Part shown: piece after piece, positions 8,558 to 16,532 of the stretch
Layout: every line of letters begins with the position of its first letter
Numbering within the stretch: the stretch's first letter is position 1
DNA from: Candidatus Kapaibacterium sp.
GTDB taxonomy: Bacteria; Bacteroidota; Ignavibacteria; Kapaibacteriales; UBA2268
Assembly (NCBI GenBank): GCA_028691175.1
Contig: JAQUZU010000025.1
Span: 3,639 to 20,933 of the forward strand
Direction of reading: 5' to 3'
Length of the DNA stretch: 17,295 nt
Made by a program: the position numbers and the translations under genes
The notes under the pieces: generated by a model
The model's database searches: none
The model's input: the letters and a program-made list of their open reading frames with translations, nothing else
What the model was told of the DNA's origin: nothing

Positions 8558-8586
8558 AAAAAATTTCAACGACCTTTCGAAGGTCG
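8558..8586 (-). terminator. Probable terminator or leader attenuator between the DUF2059 gene and the PLP-enzyme gene
   Basis: A perfect 7-bp hairpin with a 3-nt loop (8570-8576 and 8580-8586, CGACCTT/AAGGTCG) lies 16 nt past the stop codon of the DUF2059 gene. It is followed on the minus strand by TTGAAA and then six T (8558-8563). The T tract is a few bases away from the stem, so termination may be partial. The hairpin sits only 28 nt before the chosen ATG of the PLP enzyme, so it could equally act in that gene's leader. Confidence 0.6.
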
Positions 8587-8602
8587 ATAATGTAATTAAA
8601 AT

Positions 8603-9169
8603 TTATTTGCTTTCAGTTTCATTTTGAAGTTTCAAAGTTCTTTCTTCTTCAGCTCGCTCTAAAAATTCCGGAATTTTATATTTTGCTTCCAACATTTTAT
8701 CATATACTACTTTTAAAATTCTGGCGTAATACTCGTCGTTTATAGCTGATAATTTCATCAACAATCCTTGCCCCACCATATTATATTTTTTAAAGGTTTT
8801 TGATGAATAAAATTCGTGCATAATTTTCAGATCTTCGAGGCTTAAGACTTCAGCATAGAGTTGAATTTGTGCTTCTACAAATGGGGTCGGATCCATTTCG
8901 GCTTCGATATTTGTAAAAAACTTTTCCGGAATATCCGGTTCATACCGCATAATTCTCGCACTGACGTTTTTGAAAATCATTTCAAAATCGCCCTGATAAT
9001 TAAAGATTTTGAAAATCTTTTTCGCATAATCGCGATATTCGTCCGTTACTTCATATCTTTCGACTTTTGATACTTTAACGCCCTCGGCGGGTGTAGAAGT
9101 CTGCTCTGCCATTCCGTTCGAAAACGGCAACACAAACAGTGCAACTATCAATATTGCATATTTATTCAT
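8603..9169 (-). CDS. Small exported DUF2059-like protein
   Basis: A 188-residue protein with an N-terminal signal peptide (about 1-21, hydrophobic AILIVALFVLPFSNG, likely cut near AMAE-type residues), so it should act in the periplasm. The middle, about residues 95-145, has the DUF2059 look: a segment QIQLYAEVLSLEDLKIMHEFY followed by SSKTF, matching the family pattern of an alpha-helical domain ending in a 'Fy.s..g.k' motif. The C-terminus (about 155-188) is a highly charged helix rich in Glu and Lys. The biochemical role of DUF2059 is unknown. The start is ATG 9169, with a strong GGAGG 8 nt upstream; a longer frame would have to begin with TTG at 9184, which overlaps that ribosome-binding site and is rejected. 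It follows sprA by 75 nt with no convincing terminator, so it is probably co-transcribed with it. Confidence 0.8.
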   Translation of the reverse strand: MNKYAILIVALFVLPFSNGMAEQTSTPAEGVKVSKVERYEVTDEYRDYAKKIFKIFNYQGDFEMIFKNVSARIMRYEPDIPEKFFTNIEAEMDPTPFVEAQIQLYAEVLSLEDLKIMHEFYSSKTFKKYNMVGQGLLMKLSAINDEYYARILKVVYDKMLEAKYKIPEFLERAEEERTLKLQNETESK

Positions 9170-9184
9170 ATTTACATCCTCCAA
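9163..9184 (-). promoter_or_regulatory. Strong Shine-Dalgarno that sets the DUF2059 start
   Basis: On the minus strand GGAGG lies 8 nt before the ATG at 9169. Clear Shine-Dalgarno sites are uncommon in many Bacteroidota. It also excludes the in-frame TTG at 9184 as the start, because that codon abuts the ribosome-binding site itself. Confidence 0.7.
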
Positions 9185-9244
9185 TGTATAATATAGTATT
9201 CAAAATTCCGAAATTTTCGCGACATAACCAAATATTTTTCATCA

Positions 9245-12200
9245 CTATCTTCCGCCGGCAAGTGAAACTCTCAAATCAAATCCGACTTGAATTGTCGTGA
9301 AGCCCGGCGTACCCGCACCTTCGTTAAATGTTCCTTCATATCGCACAAATGCCGAAGCACGCACCGCGTTGCTGATCGAATAAGTTGCACGCGGCTCCAC
9401 AATTACCTGCGTATTACCGTCGAGAGTTCGTCCTGCATCCGGATTATTAAGCGCCGTAATGTCGTAAGTCGATGTTTTGTTCATTTTATACGACATCAAG
9501 CAGCTAAATTCAAGTTCATTTTTCAAAATAATTCCGAACAGCGGGAACTCGAAACCGTCCATGGTATAGCCGGCTTGAATTTGAATTTCCTCCGACGATT
9601 GGCGCGAAATTGTCGCACGGTTTGCCGTCGTAATCGAATAATTATTGGTCGAATTCCACCTAAATTGTGCCGTAATCAGGCCACCGGTTTTCTTTTCGTT
9701 CATCGTAAAATTCAAGCCGATCAACGGTTGAAATCCGGACTGCACCTGCTGTTGCTGAATTACTTTTCCGTTATCGGTTACCTGTGCAGACTCAGTATAC
9801 TTAGATGTATATGCATGTTCGAAGGTTGCCTTTTTCACCCAATTGCCCCAGAGAGCCCACTTTTCGATACCTTCCCAATTAATTTTCCAGTTCATAGCCG
9901 GCAGGAATTTTCCGGCTTTTCCTCCAAATATCGAGAATGCCTCCAATCCATCGTGGAACGCATCGGAGAGAGCAAGCAGTTTCTGACGATTTTTCTGCAA
10001 AGAATCAGTCGTAGGATCAGCGTCAATTTTCGCAGATTGTTCGTTATATATATCAATTATGTTTTCCGCGTCGTTATGGAAAATATTAATTCCGAAAAAC
10101 GACGGCATGCTCAAGTAAGTTCTCGAGAACGACTCCGTCGCCAGAATATTCGAGAAGTCGGGAATGCCGAAACTATCCGCTACAACAGTCTGATTTCGGT
10201 TATAGCCGAGATCCGTATTCCAGGTCAAATCGAGGGTTGCACCCTTCCAGAGCGGACGGGTAGTCTTTGCTTCCATCGTGGTTTTTTGCGTAAAGTTATC
10301 CTGATATACGCCGTTCGCCGGACGCTTGCCGGCCGAAGTTTTAAATCCGAAGAACGGGAATTTATCAGAACTTACAATCCGGAAATCACCATGCGGATTC
10401 GAAATCAAACCGAGTTGATATGCCGCACTCGGACCGAAATAATTTCTGTTGTCCTGCCCCGCGAAACTGCGCCAGAAGTTTGTAAATCCCGTATTGCCAT
10501 AGACACCGGTATTTTGTGCTCCGTTAGTCTGATTGAAAGACAAGTCTATTTTATCATAATCAAAGAAGATGAATTTTACTACATCGCCCACCGTCGAGAG
10601 GAAACTGCTTCCGTTCGAAGTCTTCAGTTTTAGCGAATCTGCCGGCTGGTCAAGTTTGCTCTTGCCGCCCTTTGGTTGGTTCGGCTTCAGCCCTACACCG
10701 AAAAGTTTATCGCCAATACTTTTCATTTTGATACCGACTTTGAAACGAATCGTATTCGCAAAACTTGCACTCTTCGCAACATCTGTCAATGCAGGATCGT
10801 TCTGCATCGGATTGTTCCAGTTAAACGACGTCGTGTATGTTCCGCTCATATCGATCATTCTCGAATAATTTTGTCCGAAAGGTAATTGCGGAGTAATATT
10901 CAACGTTACGGTCTGCGTGTGCGTCATGTCGGTACCGAGATCGAGAATTCCGTTGTTAAAGAGAATCAATTTCGATAGTTCACTTCCGGACCGCTGCATT
11001 CCAAATTCATCAACTTCGAACGGCACAAGCGAACTCATCGTCGTAAAGTTATAGTCGAGACTCGGGCTGAGCAATCCGGACTCGCTAATACGCCAGTTAA
11101 ACTGTGCCTGACGTTCGGCGGTAAAGTTTCTGATAACCGGACTTGGCACGGACAAATATCTGTTTTGCTCTGTTGTGCGGCTACGCGTCATCGAGAGTGA
11201 AGTCGAGAAATTGTTCGGCAGGAAATTAAGTTTCCAGGCATTATATAGTCCGACAACCGCTGCATCGTCTTCTACCCAGCCGAGCGGTTTGAGCGTCAAA
11301 ATCGACGGAATTGCCAGCGAATATTGAGCCTGGAAGCGCCAGAGCCAGTACATTCGTTCGGCAACACTCGGACTGCGTTCCCATTCCTGACTTTGCGAAT
11401 AATTCAACACAAGTTTATTTATTGTTTCGCGTACAAGCCAATGCCTAATCGGAATACCGAATTTAAAGCCCTGTATCGCGAAAGTATTCGTTACGCGAAC
11501 CGTCTCGGAACGCCTACGTTCAGCATTCGCCAATGCCTTTGCTTCGGCATCGGATTGTCCGCTTAAAATTGCATTTTTATATACAGCTTGTGCCGCTTGT
11601 TCAACCTCGACATCGCTGTTTGTCATATATTGCGGTTTTTGCAGAGCCTCCGTGTGTGAATACGAGATCGGAATTTTCATTTCGCGCATCGCAGACGGAG
11701 CAAATTTTTCGAGATTTGCATTTGCCGAAACGCTCCAGTCCGTCGTTCTCGCACGAGTACCGTATTGTTCCTCGAGAGTGTGGAAGTTCGGTTGCGAATA
11801 ATTTATCGCCGCCTTTATATTACCAAGATCGGCAAGTTTCAAATCTGCAGATGCCACAGCTCCCCAATCGGCGGAGTTCTCCGGCGAAAGCAATCGCAAT
11901 TCGTCCACCCACATAGTTGTGGTTAGTTCATTCGGATATTGATCCGCAGTATTTGAGATACCGAATCCGACAAACTGCACACGTGTCAGCACCGGATTAC
12001 CGCGAACAGCATAGTATGCACCGGCATCATCTTCTACCGGAAATTCCATGCGTTGGAAAGTTCCGAGCGAGTCGCGCAGTTGCTTTACGGCGGTAAGTTT
12101 GGCAAGCTCGATATCTACGCTCTGCCAACCGCGATAGAGTGGTTTGCGATATTCATAATAGTTTGACGAATCGATACCGAATCGGAAAATAGAATATGCC

Positions 12201-15200
12201 TTTGGAGTAGTTCCGCTCTCCGGCATTGAGCCATCGCCGTGAATAAAATATTTCAGGCGTTTATAATAGAAGTAATCATAAGTACCCGGGAAACGAACCG
12301 CCAAGCGCTCTTCGCCATGACGAAGGTTTGTTACTCCGATTGTCAGAGATTGCTCGTTCAAATCGACTTCTTTATTTGCGTCGCTGTTCATCGAACGCGG
12401 TGCCTTTACTCCCGGAGGCATTGTATAATAATCCGGTGCTTTGCTGTTTTCTTCTTTATTTACAAACGAAACAGACATTACGGAATCGTCTTCTGCTACA
12501 TTCGACTGTATATTATTGTTACGTTTCCAATACGAACCGAGCAGTTTCCAATCAACGATTGTACCTTTGAACACACCGCCCTGGAAACGAACGCGTACAT
12601 ATTGCACATTCGAGAACAGCGGGCTACCTACCGTGCTGTTCGGTTTTCTGATCGGAATTCTCCATACGTAGTAACCTTTTTCCGGGTTACCGCCGACAAT
12701 TTGCGGATTGTTTGTAGCGTTTGGCTCGAGGTTTACTTCATAAGTAAAATATCCGTCTGCCGTCGAAAGCGACTGACCGTTTGCCGTATTCAGGATTTCG
12801 GTATCAGGATAGCGTCCCGATTCGGAAACAGTTGCGTTGCCCTGATAATTGTTAAATGCAACGAAATCATCTTCGGTACGGTCATCATCATCTTTATAGA
12901 AATCAAACCTGTAGTTATCGCGTGCCGGATCTGCCTCGAGATTCAACGGATACGGATACGTGTCTCTTTCTTGGTCATCGCTTAACGCATCAATACCGAG
13001 ATCCTCGCCCGAATCAATAATGTTATTCGGGACAGGATTCGCCTCTGTAATACCATCTTCGGTATCGAGCGAGCCATTCGGAATAATATCTTCGCTAATC
13101 TGCCCAAGATCGATATACATTTTCGTAGCACCCGGTTCCCACTGCTCGACCGACATCGTAATATCTACGTATTCGATATTGTCTGAGTCAAAATTAGTAT
13201 TGAATGATGAAAGCAGACGCTGGAAACCGCCCCAGATTTTCGGTTTATTCAGCGGATTTTCCCAGAATGCATTTGCTTCGCTGAATTCCGGATTGGTCAC
13301 ATCAAGATATTCCGCGTTCATGTTATATATACCGCGGATAGACGGATCGAATTTTACGTATAGTGCACTAAGATTCGAACTTCCGGACGTGGTTTCGCGG
13401 TCTGGATATACATCTTTCACCGGAATACGCGGATAAGAATACTGATACCACATCGTCTTTGCACGATAGTAACTTCTGTCCCAGGCATCGAGTGCAATTG
13501 ACGAATCGTTCGGTGGCGAAGCCTGTGTCCATTGAGTTGCGGAAATACCCAGCGAGATATACCGCTGCGAACTCTCAAAATCGTCAATATATGCTACGGC
13601 GGCACCGTTATCGGACGAAACATCGGAATAACACTTGTTCGGGGTCGGCATTACAATCGCCCACTCGCCCTGCAGAGCCAGCGACGATTTCGCCTTTGTA
13701 TCATAGAACGGCAAAAAGTCCAGGGCTTTCGTTACCCACGGCATTTCCAAGTTTGTTTTAAGGTCAAATCCCATCATCGTGTTGGCAATCGGCTCGTCGC
13801 CGAGGCGGGCACGATACTGCACCGCCGACTGACTGTAGTGCATAATCGTAAAGCCGAGATTTGTCGAAGACGTTCGCGTTTTAAACAATTCATAATCAGC
13901 CCGCAAGCCGAGCAAAGTTTTCGTCGAAACGTTAAAGACGTCCTGAGCCTCGTATTCAATCCTTACATTTGCATTCGGCAAAGTCGCACGCGTGTTCATC
14001 AGCGTAACAATACCGCTCTGATAATCAACAGTGTAATCGACATTTTCGGTTAAAGTCGAGCCGTCCAAATATACTTTTACGGAATTTTGCGGCAAATTAA
14101 ACGCACCAACCGAAATTCTGTTTGACGCGTTTCCGGTTACTTCGCCGGAAATCACAAACTTATCGCGCGAAGTATTCAGCCTCGCAACCTCATAAGTTGT
14201 ATCATAAACATCTTTATATACATATTTGTCTGCGAGTTGTGGCGTGCCGAGTTTCTGGAAATAATCTCGTATTCCGTCGTCGAACGGACGCCGGCTCGGG
14301 AAAGTAATTTCGCCGCGGTATGTATCGAAAAATGGTGCCCGCAAATCGAACTTACCATCGCCCGGAGCAGTTCCCGCGGAGTTCGTCTGATCGACTTTAA
14401 ATATGGTTACAAGTTTATCCGCTGCATCCGGCAGAACATCGATCGAGTCGCTTGTCGAGTTATAGTACCAGATTCCGAGTTTTGTTTCAGATGCGTTTAC
14501 GTTGGTTGCATTTATCGAATATACGTTCTTCATCTGGCGATTCCACAGCGTTTTAAATCCCGGCTGCAAATTCGGACGATAGATCAATTTCAACACGAGA
14601 GTATCGTTCGTGCCAACGGTCGGGTCGGACGAGAACGTACCATAATAATTATCATCTTCTTTTTCGGTAGTCAAACCCTCGGTACGATATGCGACAGCAT
14701 AATAGCGGTCGTTTCGCAAATTATAGATTGTAAGCGTACCGAGATTTCGATCTATATAGTATCGCGACGAATCGATTCGCACGAAATTTCCGCGCTCGAC
14801 TTCGCCGGCAACTGCCATTGATGCCTTTATCGTCGTCGGATAGCGTTCGCCGTCTTTTCTTGCCGGCAGGTTCGCATACGCAACCGATTTTGCCGAAATC
14901 GGGTTATTCAGCGGGTCAGCAGAGGCTTCCCAGACTTCAATTTCCTTTATTCGGTTCTGAGCCGCAATCGGAGTATTAGGAATTACCGGAGTTGAATTTT
15001 TGAAGTAATCTTCATATATCTCGAAATATGCGGTATCGAGGAAAAAGTGGTTTTTAGCATAATCATACGGATGAATCGAGAACGGCGTCTTCGAGGAACC
15101 GCCCGTTACATTCATAGTTTTTTTCTGCCCGCGCTTCTGCGAAGCAATTGTTTTCAGGAAGACCGGTCCGAACTGAAAATCTGCACGTACGCCAAAGAGT

Positions 15201-16144
15201 GCTTCGCTACCGCTAATGAGAGACGACTGAGTCGGCAGAGATACATTTCCGATTTCTATCAGTTTGATAATATCATCATCTTCACCTTCGTAACCAATTT
15301 TGAACTTATTGCCCATTTCGGAGAAACGCCGCGTATTCCAATCGGTCGAAAGTTTAAGTTTATCGCCGATACCACCACTGATAATAAGTTTAATATCCTG
15401 ATTAAACACCGGCGAAGACTGCGTCTGCCCAAACTGCGACACCGAACCAAGGCTCTGCGAATCCCAGCGCCAGCCAAGCCGCAGGTTAAGTTCGCCCTGC
15501 ACATTAATATTTACGGTCGGTTTGCCGAACAAGTTCAGCACCGGATTCGGCGGAAGCGGGATTGTCAAACCGGTCGCGGCAGAAAGCATTTTGGTCAAGT
15601 CATTTCCAGTCAGCGCTTTTTTCAAATCATAAGTATTCGCAAGAGAATCTCGGATTTCATTCGTTATATACTGCTTGCGAATCTGCAAATAATCATCTTC
15701 CGAAAACATATACGGATCGTTAATCAGCACCGAATCGACATAATAATTATTTTGCAGAAATTGGAGGTTAGTATCGAGTTCCATCGCCTGCAGAAAATTC
15801 TGTGGCGTAATACCGCCGAAATCCCCGCCGAGTTGCTCCTCTATATCAAATCGTCGTAGCGGTGGTTCGCGCAGAAATGTCGGCTTATAGACTTCTTTCG
15901 AGGCCGATAGCGTATCGAGTTCAATATCTTCGAGTTGCAGCATAATCGGCAATAATGTTACGGCGGAGGACGCAACCGGCGCAGCAGATACAAGCAACGA
16001 GTTGTGGATTAGTTCGATTATCGAGTGAACTTGCGGATTTGCCGGACTTTCTGCCCGCAAATCTACAGAAGTAATAATCGCTATTAATGCGACGATTATC
16101 GCCATTAAGGTAAGTTTTATTCTGCTACTAATTTTATTGAACAT
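9245..16144 (-). CDS. sprA: SprA/Sov, giant outer-membrane translocon of the type IX secretion system
   Basis: A 2299-residue protein, close to the size of Flavobacterium SprA and Porphyromonas Sov (about 2400-2500). In that family SprA is the very large single-chain beta-barrel channel through which T9SS cargo crosses the outer membrane. Visible here are a signal peptide or N-terminal membrane segment at about 7-31; an N-terminal SprA_N-type region with LNLFGKPTVNINVQGELNL (about 203-221), GGIGDKLKLSTDWNT (257-271) and EIGNVSLPTQSSLISGSEALFG (about 297-318); a later region with the family-typical AYIDDFESSQRY (about 875); then very long strand-rich barrel sequence ending VGFDLRVSLAGGR. No frameshift or internal stop is present. 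The frame opens to a TTG at 16183, but I prefer ATG 16144, which directly precedes the signal sequence; no strong Shine-Dalgarno was seen. Sampled GC is well above that of the barrel genes (about 58% in one line near 14281). Confidence 0.93.
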   Translation of the reverse strand: MFNKISSRIKLTLMAIIVALIAIITSVDLRAESPANPQVHSIIELIHNSLLVSAAPVASSAVTLLPIMLQLEDIELDTLSASKEVYKPTFLREPPLRRFDIEEQLGGDFGGITPQNFLQAMELDTNLQFLQNNYYVDSVLINDPYMFSEDDYLQIRKQYITNEIRDSLANTYDLKKALTGNDLTKMLSAATGLTIPLPPNPVLNLFGKPTVNINVQGELNLRLGWRWDSQSLGSVSQFGQTQSSPVFNQDIKLIISGGIGDKLKLSTDWNTRRFSEMGNKFKIGYEGEDDDIIKLIEIGNVSLPTQSSLISGSEALFGVRADFQFGPVFLKTIASQKRGQKKTMNVTGGSSKTPFSIHPYDYAKNHFFLDTAYFEIYEDYFKNSTPVIPNTPIAAQNRIKEIEVWEASADPLNNPISAKSVAYANLPARKDGERYPTTIKASMAVAGEVERGNFVRIDSSRYYIDRNLGTLTIYNLRNDRYYAVAYRTEGLTTEKEDDNYYGTFSSDPTVGTNDTLVLKLIYRPNLQPGFKTLWNRQMKNVYSINATNVNASETKLGIWYYNSTSDSIDVLPDAADKLVTIFKVDQTNSAGTAPGDGKFDLRAPFFDTYRGEITFPSRRPFDDGIRDYFQKLGTPQLADKYVYKDVYDTTYEVARLNTSRDKFVISGEVTGNASNRISVGAFNLPQNSVKVYLDGSTLTENVDYTVDYQSGIVTLMNTRATLPNANVRIEYEAQDVFNVSTKTLLGLRADYELFKTRTSSTNLGFTIMHYSQSAVQYRARLGDEPIANTMMGFDLKTNLEMPWVTKALDFLPFYDTKAKSSLALQGEWAIVMPTPNKCYSDVSSDNGAAVAYIDDFESSQRYISLGISATQWTQASPPNDSSIALDAWDRSYYRAKTMWYQYSYPRIPVKDVYPDRETTSGSSNLSALYVKFDPSIRGIYNMNAEYLDVTNPEFSEANAFWENPLNKPKIWGGFQRLLSSFNTNFDSDNIEYVDITMSVEQWEPGATKMYIDLGQISEDIIPNGSLDTEDGITEANPVPNNIIDSGEDLGIDALSDDQERDTYPYPLNLEADPARDNYRFDFYKDDDDRTEDDFVAFNNYQGNATVSESGRYPDTEILNTANGQSLSTADGYFTYEVNLEPNATNNPQIVGGNPEKGYYVWRIPIRKPNSTVGSPLFSNVQYVRVRFQGGVFKGTIVDWKLLGSYWKRNNNIQSNVAEDDSVMSVSFVNKEENSKAPDYYTMPPGVKAPRSMNSDANKEVDLNEQSLTIGVTNLRHGEERLAVRFPGTYDYFYYKRLKYFIHGDGSMPESGTTPKAYSIFRFGIDSSNYYEYRKPLYRGWQSVDIELAKLTAVKQLRDSLGTFQRMEFPVEDDAGAYYAVRGNPVLTRVQFVGFGISNTADQYPNELTTTMWVDELRLLSPENSADWGAVASADLKLADLGNIKAAINYSQPNFHTLEEQYGTRARTTDWSVSANANLEKFAPSAMREMKIPISYSHTEALQKPQYMTNSDVEVEQAAQAVYKNAILSGQSDAEAKALANAERRRSETVRVTNTFAIQGFKFGIPIRHWLVRETINKLVLNYSQSQEWERSPSVAERMYWLWRFQAQYSLAIPSILTLKPLGWVEDDAAVVGLYNAWKLNFLPNNFSTSLSMTRSRTTEQNRYLSVPSPVIRNFTAERQAQFNWRISESGLLSPSLDYNFTTMSSLVPFEVDEFGMQRSGSELSKLILFNNGILDLGTDMTHTQTVTLNITPQLPFGQNYSRMIDMSGTYTTSFNWNNPMQNDPALTDVAKSASFANTIRFKVGIKMKSIGDKLFGVGLKPNQPKGGKSKLDQPADSLKLKTSNGSSFLSTVGDVVKFIFFDYDKIDLSFNQTNGAQNTGVYGNTGFTNFWRSFAGQDNRNYFGPSAAYQLGLISNPHGDFRIVSSDKFPFFGFKTSAGKRPANGVYQDNFTQKTTMEAKTTRPLWKGATLDLTWNTDLGYNRNQTVVADSFGIPDFSNILATESFSRTYLSMPSFFGINIFHNDAENIIDIYNEQSAKIDADPTTDSLQKNRQKLLALSDAFHDGLEAFSIFGGKAGKFLPAMNWKINWEGIEKWALWGNWVKKATFEHAYTSKYTESAQVTDNGKVIQQQQVQSGFQPLIGLNFTMNEKKTGGLITAQFRWNSTNNYSITTANRATISRQSSEEIQIQAGYTMDGFEFPLFGIILKNELEFSCLMSYKMNKTSTYDITALNNPDAGRTLDGNTQVIVEPRATYSISNAVRASAFVRYEGTFNEGAGTPGFTTIQVGFDLRVSLAGGR

Positions 16145-16374
16145 CCGCAAAGATTTTCCACTTATTTCGAAAACCGTAAACAATATAACACATTATAATC
16201 CGAATTATGTTTGCAACATTATTCGTGGAATATAAAAATAACACTTTTTTTGCACAAATTCCGCTTGTTTTATCGTTTTTTTGTGCTTTAGTGTCTTATC
16301 TGCTTATTTAATGTAGTAACAGAACGTTCGATAGGCAATTGTTTTCATGTAAGTATCAAAATGATGTAGACGTC

Positions 16375-16409
16375 GCAAAAATAATTTAGTTTACAATTAT
16401 TATTTTTGC
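16375..16409. promoter_or_regulatory. Symmetric divergent -7 boxes in an 11-bp inverted repeat
   Basis: GCAAAAATAAT (16375-16385) and ATTATTTTTGC (16399-16409) are perfect inverse copies around a 13-nt spacer. Each arm contains TATTTTTG facing outward (minus strand at 16383-16376, plus strand at 16401-16408), which fits the Bacteroidota -7 consensus TAnnTTTG. The arrangement could serve sprA (leader of roughly 225 nt) and the divergent gene. No TTG-type -33 element sits at the usual spacing for either box. Confidence 0.45.
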
Positions 16410-16452
16410 CGAAAAAAATTTCGTTCTTAATAAATTATTGCAGATTATTCCG

Positions 16453-16460
16453 TATTTTTG
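16453..16460 (+). promoter_or_regulatory. Candidate -7 box for the exported-protein gene
   Basis: TATTTTTG followed by CA, matching the Bacteroidota TAnnTTTG -7 element and its common GCA extension. It would start transcription near 16467, giving a leader of about 65 nt before the ATG at 16533. No clear -33 TTG lies at the expected distance. Confidence 0.5.
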
Positions 16461-16532
16461 CATCATTATTAATATAGTATTTTAATAAAAATATATATAT
16501 TTACAATTTAATAACAACCTGAGAGAAGGTAA

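Larger units (their letters stand above)
16145..16532. other. Divergent intergenic promoter region between sprA and the exported-protein gene
   Basis: A 388-nt, very AT-rich non-coding region. Visible elements from left to right are an inverted pair GCACAAA (16252-16258) / TTTGTGC (16280-16286) with a 21-nt spacer, a GAACGTTC palindrome (16322-16329), an 11-bp inverted repeat holding two divergent TATTTTTG boxes (16375-16409), and a further plus-strand TATTTTTGCATC (from 16453). No coding frame or RNA gene was recognised. Confidence 0.7.

Noticed and set aside
9202..9217. A 6-bp AT hairpin between sprA and the DUF2059 gene
   Set aside because: The stem is all A and T with no T tract after it, too weak to count as a terminator.
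9287..10633. A 448-codon open frame on the plus strand opposite the 3' end of sprA
   Set aside because: It lies wholly antisense to the well-supported sprA barrel, its translation is rich in Arg, Cys and Ile with no domain or signal peptide, and several similar antisense frames occur along sprA. It looks like a codon-usage shadow.
16206..16213. A plus-strand TATGTTTG matching TAnnTTTG
   Set aside because: It is over 300 nt from the plus-strand gene, and better placed boxes lie nearer.
16322..16329. GAACGTTC palindrome in the sprA intergenic region
   Set aside because: An 8-bp palindrome without a second copy is expected by chance and matches no operator I can name.
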